Part shown: positions 53,074-60,789 of the stretch, piece after piece
Layout: every line of letters begins with the position of its first letter
Numbering within the stretch: position 1 is the first letter of the stretch
Source: Phycisphaerae bacterium
GTDB lineage: Bacteria > Planctomycetota > Phycisphaerae > UBA1845 > JAFGLZ01
Direction: 5' to 3'
Length of the DNA: 64,000 nucleotides
Assembly (NCBI GenBank): GCA_016927755.1
Contig: JAFGLZ010000218.1
Span: forward strand, 1-64,000
The notes under the pieces: generated by a model
Databases searched by the model: none
Seen by the model: only the letters and a program-made list of their open reading frames with translations
What the model was told of the DNA's origin: nothing
Made by a program: the position numbers and the translations under genes

Positions 53074-53440
53074 AGCTGTCCCTGGCCTCGGCCCTGTGTT
53101 CCGCGCCCCAGGGCTAGGCAATGCCATCCCAGGTCCTCTTCACGCTACGGCAGGACCGGAATCGTGGTGCGACGAAATGCCTGATCGTACGAGTGCCGAG
53201 TGAGTACTTCACGCGTTCGACGGGCGAAGTGTAGTCGAGCAAGACATTCCCATCAAGAACGTCGCGACAGACTCTTCTTGCCCGCACCCCGTCAAACGGG
53301 TGGCGGTTGCCCGAAGGCTGGCGCCCCTTTTGGTAAGTGAGTTGCGCATCGCATTCGGGGTGGCATGGGGAGCAACCCTCCAAGGGTGCCGAGAGGGCTG
53401 CCTCAGCCAGGGCTCAGCATGCAAAGGGCCAGCGGCCCGA
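53074..53440. other. Intergenic region between the fucokinase and selB genes
   Basis: These 367 bases hold the promoter of the fucokinase gene and the end of selB. I looked here for selC (tRNA-Sec), which often sits near selAB, and found no cloverleaf, TCA anticodon context or TTC-loop. A stretch resembling dispersed repeat family B is at about 53333-53380. Confidence 0.5.
53333..53380 (+). repeat. Partial relative of dispersed repeat family B
   Basis: GGTAAGTGAGTTGCGC followed by GCATTCGGGG and TGGCATGGGG resembles the DNA at about 22079-22125 (GGTAAGCGAGTC..., GCATTCGGGG, CGTGGGACAAC), which adjoins copy 1 of family B. The likeness is imperfect, so this may be an old or partial copy. Confidence 0.4.
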
Positions 53441-55354
53441 TCACCCCCGCTTCAGATGCCGCGTGTAGCCCACACGCTGCGTCACGCCGATCCGATCGAA
53501 GTGGTCCAGCAGCGGAATCGCGAACTTCCGCGTCGTGTCCAGCACGTACTTGAACTTCACGCTCTCCAGCTTGCCCTCCTTCCGGATGTGCTCGACGAGC
53601 AGCTCGCGCGCCCGCCCGATCGCCTCGCAGTGAAAGACCAGATCGCCGTCGATCCGGACGAGACGCTCATGCTCGATCAGCATCTTGACCGCCGCCTCGA
53701 CCTTGGGTCTATCGGCGCCGATCCGCTGGGCCGCCTCTTCGGCACTCGGCGGCTGGAACAGGCTCCGACGGAATTGTGTCTCCACCCGCTCGGCAAGGTC
53801 GAGATCTTCCGCCCCCAACGATTCGCGGTGATCCGGAAGCGCATACCGGTGATGATGCTCCACCAGCCGGCCGTCGGTCACGAGCCGTTCGACGCTCATG
53901 GCCAGAATGTCCCGAGGGGCCTCGCACGACGACGCCAGGTCGTCCAAGCCCATGCCGGGACTGGCGGGCGATGATTCGTGAAATCGCCGGATCGCCTCGA
54001 CAGCGCGACCGCCCAGCGCGTCAACCGCTCCGATGTGAACGTGGACATCGGGCTTGGGGCTGACCAGCCTCCCCTCCCGCGACAGCTCGTCGAGAATCTT
54101 CCGGAGGTGGTCGGCGGGCAACTGCGCTCGCAGGCACAACTCCGATTCCTTGGCCACGTAGCCCTCCGCCGTTCTCACGCAGTACTCGACGAAGGACGAC
54201 TCCGTGGCCAGCGCCGCCGCTCGCTCTTCCAAGTCTTCCCGCACGCCCGGCCGGTTTCGTCTCAGCCGCCGATCCGTCGCCTCGAGGATGACGCCCCCTC
54301 CGATCGTCCGCGGCGGCGACGGCGTTCGCAGGATGAAGTGATCGCCCCGACCGACGAGGACCGGTTCCTCGCAATTGAGTTGAACGATGCCCTCCTGCCC
54401 CGACGAGAGCCGCTCGCCCTCCATCAGGTAGGCCTTGGCGATGACCTCGGAGGTGCCCGTGTGAAGCCGAACGAGGGCGCCGTTCCTGAGAGACGGCGCG
54501 TCCTGTCGCAGCAGTCGCAGCTTGCACACGACCCACTCGTTCGGCGAGAAGTAGCCGGGAGCCGCTACCACGTGACCCCGCGCGATCGCCTTGCTGTCCC
54601 ATTCCCGAACGTTCAAGGCCGCGCACTGACCGGCGATGACCTGATCGCTGTCGCGACCGTAAACCTGGATGGCCCGGATCCGTCCTTTCAGATCTTGCGG
54701 CAGCAGAACGATCTCGTCTCCCACCCGGGCCGACCCGGAAACCGGGATACCGCTGACGACCGTGCCGTAGCCCTTGGCCGAGAAGCTGCGATCGACCGGT
54801 AGGCGAAAGAGCCCGTCCACGCGCTTCGGCTCGATCGAGCGGACCAGGTCTCCCAAGGCCGTGGCGAATGCCCCGAGCCCCTCACCGGTGACGCTCGATA
54901 GCGGCATGATCGGCGCCTCGGCCAGAAAGGTGCCCGCGAGGTACTCGCGAAGGTCCGCCTTGACGATCTCCAGCAGCTCCGCCTCGACGCGGTCGATCTT
55001 CGTCAGGGCGACGATCCCGTGCCGAACGCCCAACAGTGTCAGGATGTCCATGTGCTCGCGGGTCTGCGGCATCACCCCATCGTCGGCGGCGACCACCAGG
55101 ATGACGCCGTCCATGCCGCTCGCGCCCGCGACCATGGTCCGGATGAAGTTCTCGTGCCCCGGCACGTCGACGATGCCGACCTCGGTGTCGGCGATCTGGC
55201 ACGGAGCGAAGCCCAGATCGATCGACATGCCTCGCTCCTTCTCCTCCTTGAGACGATCCGTATCGCAGCCCGTAAGGCACCGGATCAAAAGCGTCTTGCC
55301 GTGGTCGATGTGACCGGCCGTGCCGAGCGTGATGTTGATCTGTGCTATCGACAT
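53441..55354 (-). CDS. selB: Selenocysteine-specific elongation factor SelB
   Basis: The 637-residue GTPase carries selenocysteyl-tRNA to ribosomes paused at UGA codons that have a SECIS hairpin. The EF-Tu-like GTP-binding domain has GTAGHIDHGKT (residues about 11-21), DVPGHENF (about 63-70) and TKIDR (about 117-121), followed by beta-barrel domains II-IV. The C-terminal about 250 residues form the winged-helix repeats that bind SECIS RNA, ending RVGYTRHLKRG. It starts 10 bp inside selA, so the two are coupled. Two candidate selenoprotein genes in this window are its probable clients. Confidence 0.96.
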   Translation of the reverse strand: MSIAQINITLGTAGHIDHGKTLLIRCLTGCDTDRLKEEKERGMSIDLGFAPCQIADTEVGIVDVPGHENFIRTMVAGASGMDGVILVVAADDGVMPQTREHMDILTLLGVRHGIVALTKIDRVEAELLEIVKADLREYLAGTFLAEAPIMPLSSVTGEGLGAFATALGDLVRSIEPKRVDGLFRLPVDRSFSAKGYGTVVSGIPVSGSARVGDEIVLLPQDLKGRIRAIQVYGRDSDQVIAGQCAALNVREWDSKAIARGHVVAAPGYFSPNEWVVCKLRLLRQDAPSLRNGALVRLHTGTSEVIAKAYLMEGERLSSGQEGIVQLNCEEPVLVGRGDHFILRTPSPPRTIGGGVILEATDRRLRRNRPGVREDLEERAAALATESSFVEYCVRTAEGYVAKESELCLRAQLPADHLRKILDELSREGRLVSPKPDVHVHIGAVDALGGRAVEAIRRFHESSPASPGMGLDDLASSCEAPRDILAMSVERLVTDGRLVEHHHRYALPDHRESLGAEDLDLAERVETQFRRSLFQPPSAEEAAQRIGADRPKVEAAVKMLIEHERLVRIDGDLVFHCEAIGRARELLVEHIRKEGKLESVKFKYVLDTTRKFAIPLLDHFDRIGVTQRVGYTRHLKRG

Positions 55355-56778
55355 CCCCTCTTCCCCGCATCGGCGTTGAGCACCGCCACGAACGCCTCGA
55401 TGAGCTCCTGCTCCTCGCCGGATAGCAGCGTCCTCGGGTCCACGAGGATTCGATCCTTCTGGATTCGCGCGAAGACCGCCGGCCGGCGTCGCCGCAGCGC
55501 GCGGGAAACCTCCTCGGCCCCGACCGCGTGCGGCCGGACCGCCACCAGACGCGTGGGGAGATTCTGCTCCGGCAACGACCCGCTGCCCATCTTGCTGTGC
55601 CCGTCGATCGGTTCGACGTCCGCGCGGCTCGTTCCCTCGCCGATGGCCGACGCGATCCGTTCGGCCTGCGCCACGATCTCGGCGTGATCCCGGCGGAGCA
55701 TCCGAAGCGTGGGGACCTCTCGGCAGGCGAGCTCCTCGTCGAGGAAGAGCGTCAGCGTGGCTTCGAGCGGCGCGAGCGTCAGCTTGCCCACCCGAACGAT
55801 CCTGGCCAGCGGGTTCTTCCGGATCGCTTCGATCCAGTGCGCCTTGCCGAGGATGATGCCGCCCTGATGCGCGCCGATCAGCTTGTCCGCGCTGGCGGTC
55901 ACGACGTCCGCCCCCGCGGCGATCGATTCGGCCAACATCGGCTCCTTCTCGAAACCGAACTGTGAGTAGTCGATCAATGCTCCCGCGCCGACGTCGTCGA
56001 TCATAGGCAAGTCATGTTCGTGGGCGATTCGGACCATCTCCTCCAGCGGGACCTCCGACGTGAACCCCGTCACGCGGTAGTTGCTCGGGTGACATCGCAT
56101 GAGGGCCGCCGTCTCTTGTGTGATGGCGTTCTCGTAGTCGCGCGGATGCGTCTTGTTCGTCGTGCCGACCTCGACCAGCCGGACCCCGCTGGCTTCCATG
56201 ACCTCGGGCAGCCGGAACGAACCGCCGATCTCCACGAGCTGCCCGCGCGAGACGATGACCTCTCTTCCCTTGGCCAGCGTATTGAGCACGATCGACGTGG
56301 CCGCGGCGTTGTTGTTCACGACCGTCGCGGCCTCGGCGCCGGTGAGCTGCTGCAGCAGCCATTCGATCCGCCCGTCACGCTTCGATCGTTTGCCCGCCTC
56401 GACGTCCGCCTGAAGCAGCGAATAGCCGGATAGCTCGTCGCGAATCTGATCCAGCGCCTTGGCCGGCAAGACGGCCCGCCCCAACGCCGTGTGCAGGATA
56501 ATGCCCGTCGCGTTGATCACGCGCCGGTAGTGCGGCCCCGACGCCGACCGAATCCGATCCTCCGCCAGCGCCAGAATCTCTTCCCTCAGAACGTCTTCCT
56601 CGACGTCGCCATCCCCTCCGGCCATCAGGCGGTTCCGCACCTCGTCCACCGCTTGGCGAACCGCATCCACCAGAATCTTACGCGGCACGTCTTGGCCGCA
56701 CTGCAGTAGTCTCTCGTCGGTAAGCAGGCGATCCACGGACGGAATGCATCTCAGGACCGCGGGGTTGGCAGGGGACAT
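55345..56778 (-). CDS. selA: L-seryl-tRNA(Sec) selenium transferase SelA
   Basis: The 477-residue PLP enzyme converts seryl-tRNA(Sec) to selenocysteyl-tRNA(Sec) with selenophosphate. It has the SelA features INATGIILHTALGRA near residue 90, the NNNAAAT motif, and the PLP lysine in ASADKLIGAHQGG (K299). Length is as expected. ATG 56778 is preceded by GGAG. It overlaps selB by 10 bp and diverges from a gene that itself contains an in-frame UGA, an arrangement that ties the synthesis machinery to a client. selD and tRNA-Sec are not in the window. Confidence 0.97.
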   Translation of the reverse strand: MSPANPAVLRCIPSVDRLLTDERLLQCGQDVPRKILVDAVRQAVDEVRNRLMAGGDGDVEEDVLREEILALAEDRIRSASGPHYRRVINATGIILHTALGRAVLPAKALDQIRDELSGYSLLQADVEAGKRSKRDGRIEWLLQQLTGAEAATVVNNNAAATSIVLNTLAKGREVIVSRGQLVEIGGSFRLPEVMEASGVRLVEVGTTNKTHPRDYENAITQETAALMRCHPSNYRVTGFTSEVPLEEMVRIAHEHDLPMIDDVGAGALIDYSQFGFEKEPMLAESIAAGADVVTASADKLIGAHQGGIILGKAHWIEAIRKNPLARIVRVGKLTLAPLEATLTLFLDEELACREVPTLRMLRRDHAEIVAQAERIASAIGEGTSRADVEPIDGHSKMGSGSLPEQNLPTRLVAVRPHAVGAEEVSRALRRRRPAVFARIQKDRILVDPRTLLSGEEQELIEAFVAVLNADAGKRGCR

Positions 56779-56847
56779 CGGTCGCTCCGCGTCTTCGAGA
56801 AATCGGTTTCGGCCCTCTCGTTGGACATGCGTGGCCGCAAGTGCCTA

Positions 56848-56877
56848 TTCTACACATTACTTGTTTGCCCGTATAAT
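56848..56877 (+). promoter_or_regulatory. Promoter of the UGA-containing lipoprotein gene
   Basis: A perfect TATAAT lies at 56872-56877 with TTCTAC 18 bp upstream at 56848-56853. Transcription would start at about 56884, leaving a leader of about 14 bases with a GGAGAGGGG ribosome binding region before ATG 56898. The -35 match is modest. Confidence 0.6.
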
Positions 56878-56897
56878 GCGGTGGAGAGGGGACCCTA

Positions 56898-57548
56898 ATG
56901 CCCATACGGTCCATGCCAAAAGCCCTGCTCATGATTCTCTGCCCGGCCTTCCTGGCCGGCTGCGGCGGAGAGCCCGGGCAGGTCAGGGTCTCTGCTCCCG
57001 GCACGACCGTCTCATTCAGCACCGGCTGGTGGTCCAGCGCACAGGTCTCCTCTGAGGCCGTCTCCGTGCCCTCCGGCCGATACACGCCCTCGTCCGTCAG
57101 CCTCCGCATGACGAAACCGAATGCCTCCCAATCCGACACATGGCGACTGGAGTGCAGGGGTCCCTTCGGCGGTCTCGGCGGTTTCCAGGTGCGTCCCGGA
57201 CAGTTGACCGTGCTGCAGGCCGGTCCGCCGCTGACGGTCAAGCCCGTCACCAATGTCCGGGGCAGAGACGTCTACGTCGCTCTGCTGATCGTAGGCCAGG
57301 CCGGCGAGGTCTATACGCCGCCGGTCTACAAGAACGAACGTTCGCTGCCCTTGCCCCGGCTGAAGATCGTGGACGCCGCCGGGAGGACGCTCAATCAGGG
57401 CAGCTTCGAGTATGGCTGAGGCAGCATATGTGCGTACTCGTGGCGAGTACCGACCAGCTTCAAGGGAAAGTTCAAGGTCGAGATCGAACCGAATGTCGGA
57501 CCGTTCCCGGTCACGCCCGCCAAAGAGCAATGGCACGAGATTCGCTGA
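56898..57548 (+). CDS. Candidate selenoprotein: exported lipoprotein with in-frame UGA (Sec174)
   Basis: Read through UGA 57417-57419 the gene encodes 216 residues. A lipoprotein signal peptide ends in FLAGC (C22); the rest looks like a beta-sandwich protein. Codon 174 is UGA: before it the protein reads LNQGSFEYG, after it GSICAYSWRVPTSFKGKFKV and on to KEQWHEIR before TGA 57546-57548. The sequence after UGA is clearly protein-like, in the same frame, with no start or ribosome binding site of its own. The result is a U-x3-C motif in an extracytoplasmic lipoprotein. A perfect hairpin follows the UGA. The gene diverges from selA. A cysteine-to-stop mutation is the alternative. I do not recognise a characterised family. 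Confidence 0.83.
57434..57450 (+). promoter_or_regulatory. bSECIS-like hairpin after UGA 57417
   Basis: GTACTCG (57434-57440) pairs perfectly with CGAGTAC (57444-57450) around the loop TGG. The loop begins 22 nt after the UGA, inside the distance range known for bacterial SECIS elements, and contains a G as those loops do. It lies within the coding sequence, as required. Confidence 0.68.
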
Positions 57549-57698
57549 TTCCGCGCGAACGTCCACGCACGCACATGTTCACACCTCGCGATCCTTCCCA
57601 CTGAGCCGAGCCGCCCTGCAACCAGGGCACAGACAGCGACTCGCGTCGGGCGCCTGTCCTGACGACGTCCACATACATCGAAAGAAAGGAGATCGAGC

Positions 57699-58502
57699 TT
57701 GAAGTGCATCACGGACGTTGACCTTGCCACGGTCCAGGCTGTCTACAGCGGCCCGGAAGGCGATCTCTGGGAGCTGATCATGGGCGAACAGATCCACATC
57801 GGCGGATTCCAGTCGTCGATGGACCTCGCCGCAAGGGCCGACCTGGGACCCGGCATGACCGGAGTGGACCTGTGCTGCTGCAACGGCGCCGGAGTGCGAT
57901 TCCTCCTCCGCTTCAAGAACGTGGACGGGATGGTCGGCGTCGACGCGACGGAGACGGTCCTGGAGCGAGCGCGCCATAGATCCAGGGCCCAAGGTCTGGC
58001 CGACAAGACCGAGTTCGTCCTTGCCGACGCCTGCGACACCGGGCTCGAGGACGAAAGCGTCGACTTCGTTTGGGGAGAGGACGCCTGGTGCTACGTCGTC
58101 GACAAGGCGACCCTGATCGGTGAGTCGGCTCGTCTCCTCAGGCCGGGGGGAACCATCGCCTTCACCGACTGGATCGAGGGCAGCGCCGGCCTGACCGACC
58201 ACGAGGCCCAACGCTTCCTGAGCTTCATGAAATTCCCGACCTATCAGGACCTCGACGGATACGGTCATCTCCTGGAGCAAAACGGCTGCGACGTCCTGAT
58301 CGCCGAGGATACGGGTCGATTCGGACCCTACGTCGACCTCTATCTGAACATGCTTAACATGCAACTGACCTACGATGCGGCCAGGATCATCGGGTTCGAC
58401 ATGACGCTCATGGAAGCCATGGCGGGCGAGATGGCCTTCATGCAAGAGCTGGCCCACGCCGGGAAGATTGCCCAGGGCCGCTTCGTCGCGCGCAAACGCT
58501 GA
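57699..58502 (+). CDS. Class I SAM-dependent methyltransferase
   Basis: The 267-residue protein resembles small-molecule N-, C- or As-methyltransferases of the sarcosine/dimethylglycine type: GEQIHIGGFQSS near the start, motif I region VDLCCCNGAGVRFLL (about residues 53-67), GVDATETVLERA, and FVWGEDAWCYVVDK at motif IV. Motif I is odd: three consecutive cysteines stand where a glycine-rich DxGxGxG is expected. The TTG start at 57699 has AAGGAG at 57686-57691. It heads a cluster with three 2-hydroxyacyl-CoA dehydratase-type genes 36 bp downstream. The substrate is unknown. Confidence 0.84.
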   Translation: MKCITDVDLATVQAVYSGPEGDLWELIMGEQIHIGGFQSSMDLAARADLGPGMTGVDLCCCNGAGVRFLLRFKNVDGMVGVDATETVLERARHRSRAQGLADKTEFVLADACDTGLEDESVDFVWGEDAWCYVVDKATLIGESARLLRPGGTIAFTDWIEGSAGLTDHEAQRFLSFMKFPTYQDLDGYGHLLEQNGCDVLIAEDTGRFGPYVDLYLNMLNMQLTYDAARIIGFDMTLMEAMAGEMAFMQELAHAGKIAQGRFVARKR

Positions 58503-58537
58503 TTCGCCGTTCATCGACCTCGTAGCGGAGACCAGAC

Positions 58538-59800
58538 ATGAGCAAGTGCTGTGGCCAGGCTGGCAAGGACAAGGGCCCCGCCGAGCCGTGCAGTCAGCCC
58601 ATTTCGTCGTGCTGTGGTGGCGGCCAGACCGCCACGCCCGACGCGTGCTGCCCGTCCTCCTGGTTCGCCAACATGATCCCCAATTGCCTGGCCTACGCAT
58701 CAGCCGCCAAGGCCCAAGGCCAGTCCGTCGTCGGCATCATGTGCGAGTACACCCCCCGAGAGATCATCATGGCCGCCGGCGCCGTGCCCGTCTGCCTCTG
58801 CGGAGGATCCGCCGAGACGATACCGGCCGCGGAAGAGCACCTGCCCGCCAATCTGTGTCCGCTGATCAAGTCGACGTACGGCTACCATGTCCGCAAGTCC
58901 AACCCCTTTCTCGAAATGGCCGACCTGATCGTGGCCGAGACCACCTGCGACGGTAAGAAGAAGATGTATGAGCTGATGGGCCAGACGCGCCCGATGGTCG
59001 TCCTCGAGTTGCCCCAGAAGCCGGACGACCCCGACGCGCTCCAACACTGGCGGCGGGAGCTGGTCAAGCTGAAGCAGGATCTCGAGCGCCGCTTCAAGAC
59101 CGAAATCACCGACTGCAAGCTCAGACAGGCCATCCGCGCCATGAATCGCGAACGTTCGCTCCGCCGGGAGCTGGCCGCCCTGATGGCCGCGGATCCGCCG
59201 CCGATGTCGGGGCGGCAGTTGCTCGACTTCAAGAGCAGCATCGCCGCGATCCCCGCCGATCTCGAACAGTACGAGAGAGCCATCGACCACTTCGGCAACA
59301 ACGGCAACGACCCAAGCCTCTCCGGCCGGACCCGCGTCCTGATGACCGGCGTCCCGATGGCCCACGGCGCCGAACGCGTTCTCGAGATCGTCGAGACCCG
59401 AGGCGGCCTCGTCGTGTGCATGGAGAGCTGCGTGGGGCTCAAGCCCATCCTCGATGACGTGGACGAAACCACGCCGGATCCCCTCGACGCCCTCGCCGAG
59501 AAGTACATCCACCTGCCCTGCTCCGTAATGACGATCAACGACCGAAGACTCTCGAGCCTCCGCGAGCTGGCGGCACGCTATCGTCCTCATTGCGTCATCG
59601 AAATCGTCTGGCAGGCCTGCCTGACCTACGACGTCGAGTCCGCTCGCATCAAGCAGTTCGTCGAGAAGGAGCTGGGCCTTCCTCACCTACGCATCGAAAC
59701 CGATTACTCGTCCTCCGACTCGGGCCGAATCGCCGTGAGAGTGGAAGCCCTCTTCGAGACCATCCGCGACGCCGCCGGAAGGGGAGCGTGCGGGACATGA
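58538..59800 (+). CDS. Double-cubane-cluster anaerobic reductase (2-hydroxyacyl-CoA dehydratase family, YjiM-like) with Cys-rich N-terminus
   Basis: The 420-residue protein belongs to the HgdB/BcrC/YjiM family of iron-sulfur reductases that carry out ATP-driven low-potential reductions. Family cysteines are visible in IMCEYTPREIIMAAGAVPV, AETTCDGKKKMYELM and VVCMESCVGLK. The N-terminal about 40 residues are extra and cysteine-rich: cysteines at 4, 5, 18, 25, 26, 37 and 38, in CCG pairs. Such a tail could bind an extra cluster or metal. Its stop overlaps the next gene's ATG. No activating ATPase gene (HgdC/BcrAD-like) is in the window, though one may be elsewhere. Confidence 0.88.
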   Translation: MSKCCGQAGKDKGPAEPCSQPISSCCGGGQTATPDACCPSSWFANMIPNCLAYASAAKAQGQSVVGIMCEYTPREIIMAAGAVPVCLCGGSAETIPAAEEHLPANLCPLIKSTYGYHVRKSNPFLEMADLIVAETTCDGKKKMYELMGQTRPMVVLELPQKPDDPDALQHWRRELVKLKQDLERRFKTEITDCKLRQAIRAMNRERSLRRELAALMAADPPPMSGRQLLDFKSSIAAIPADLEQYERAIDHFGNNGNDPSLSGRTRVLMTGVPMAHGAERVLEIVETRGGLVVCMESCVGLKPILDDVDETTPDPLDALAEKYIHLPCSVMTINDRRLSSLRELAARYRPHCVIEIVWQACLTYDVESARIKQFVEKELGLPHLRIETDYSSSDSGRIAVRVEALFETIRDAAGRGACGT

Positions 59801-60789
59801 CCCGGCGGATTCTCTACTGTTGCCCCTTCGTCCCGGCCGAGTGGATCGCCGCCCACGACCTGCACCCCAGCAGAATCGTCCCGCGCGCCGCGACCGCCGG
59901 ACGCCTGATCGACGTCAGGCCGGGAGCCTGCGCATACGCCCAGGCCTTCATCGACCACGTCGCGCGCGACACCGACGCATCGGCCATTGTCCTGACGACC
60001 CGATGCGACCAGATGCGCCGCGCCCCGGAGATGATCGCCCGGAGGACGAGCCTGCCCTGCTTTCTGATGAACGTTCCGTCCGCGTGGCAGACCGCCGGCG
60101 CGCGAACGCTGTACGTGCAGGAACTGCGCCGATTGGGACGGTTCCTCGTGCAGCTCGGGGGCAGCGCGACTTCAGACGACAGATTGGCCGACCTGATGCT
60201 CGAATACGACGCGAAACGCGCCGAGCTCCGCGCCGCGAGAGATCGTCTCTCGCCCAGCGACTACTCGAGGGCCCTAGCGGCCTTTCATTACAGCGGCGCG
60301 ATGCCCAGTCCCGATCCAACGTCCCCGTCTCTCACGAACCACCGAACCGACCTGGCCCTGCTCGGCGGGCCCATGCTCGGCGAGGACTTCGCGATCTTCG
60401 ACGTCGTCTCGAGAGCCGGCGGACGAATCGTCCTGGACGGCACCGAGACGGGCGAGCGGACGATGCCGGCGCCCTTCGATCCCCGCCGAACGCGAGACGA
60501 TCCGATGGCCGAGTTGGCCCGGGCCTACTTCGATGCCATCCCCTGCGTATTCCGAAGACCCAACGACCGGCTCTATGAGTGGATCAAGCGTCAGGTCCGC
60601 GATCGCGGCGCGCGAGGCATCATCTACCGGCGTCATGTCTGGTGTGACTTGTGGCACGCCGAGCGCGATCGGCTTATCGAATCGGTCGGAATCCCCGTGC
60701 TCGATCTCGAGGGGACCTGCGACGACGCCGACGGCGCTCGGACCCGAACGACCGGACGCTTGCAGGCCTTCCTGGAAGTGCTGACATGA
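59797..60789 (+). CDS. 2-hydroxyacyl-CoA dehydratase (HgdB-like) family protein, second subunit
   Basis: The 330-residue protein has the family fold, beginning with RRILYCCPFVPAEWIAAHDL, which corresponds to the first cluster-binding region, and later cysteines in VLTTRCDQMRRA, HVWCDLWHAERD and EGTCDD. It is shorter than its neighbours. ATG 59797 overlaps the previous stop as ATGA, and its own stop overlaps the next gene the same way, so the three proteins are made together and probably form a complex. The substrate is unknown. Confidence 0.82.
   Translation: MTRRILYCCPFVPAEWIAAHDLHPSRIVPRAATAGRLIDVRPGACAYAQAFIDHVARDTDASAIVLTTRCDQMRRAPEMIARRTSLPCFLMNVPSAWQTAGARTLYVQELRRLGRFLVQLGGSATSDDRLADLMLEYDAKRAELRAARDRLSPSDYSRALAAFHYSGAMPSPDPTSPSLTNHRTDLALLGGPMLGEDFAIFDVVSRAGGRIVLDGTETGERTMPAPFDPRRTRDDPMAELARAYFDAIPCVFRRPNDRLYEWIKRQVRDRGARGIIYRRHVWCDLWHAERDRLIESVGIPVLDLEGTCDDADGARTRTTGRLQAFLEVLT

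Noticed and set aside
53128..53440. Possible tRNA-Sec (selC) near selB
   Set aside because: I looked here and in the gaps 56779-56897, 57549-57698, 62202-62437 and 63701-63946 and found no TCA anticodon arm or GTTCRANNC loop in a cloverleaf.
57420..57604. Frameshift, rather than UGA readthrough, at the end of the lipoprotein gene
   Set aside because: The continuing protein-like sequence is in exactly the same frame, so no frameshift is needed; the other frame gives Arg/Gln-rich shadow sequence.
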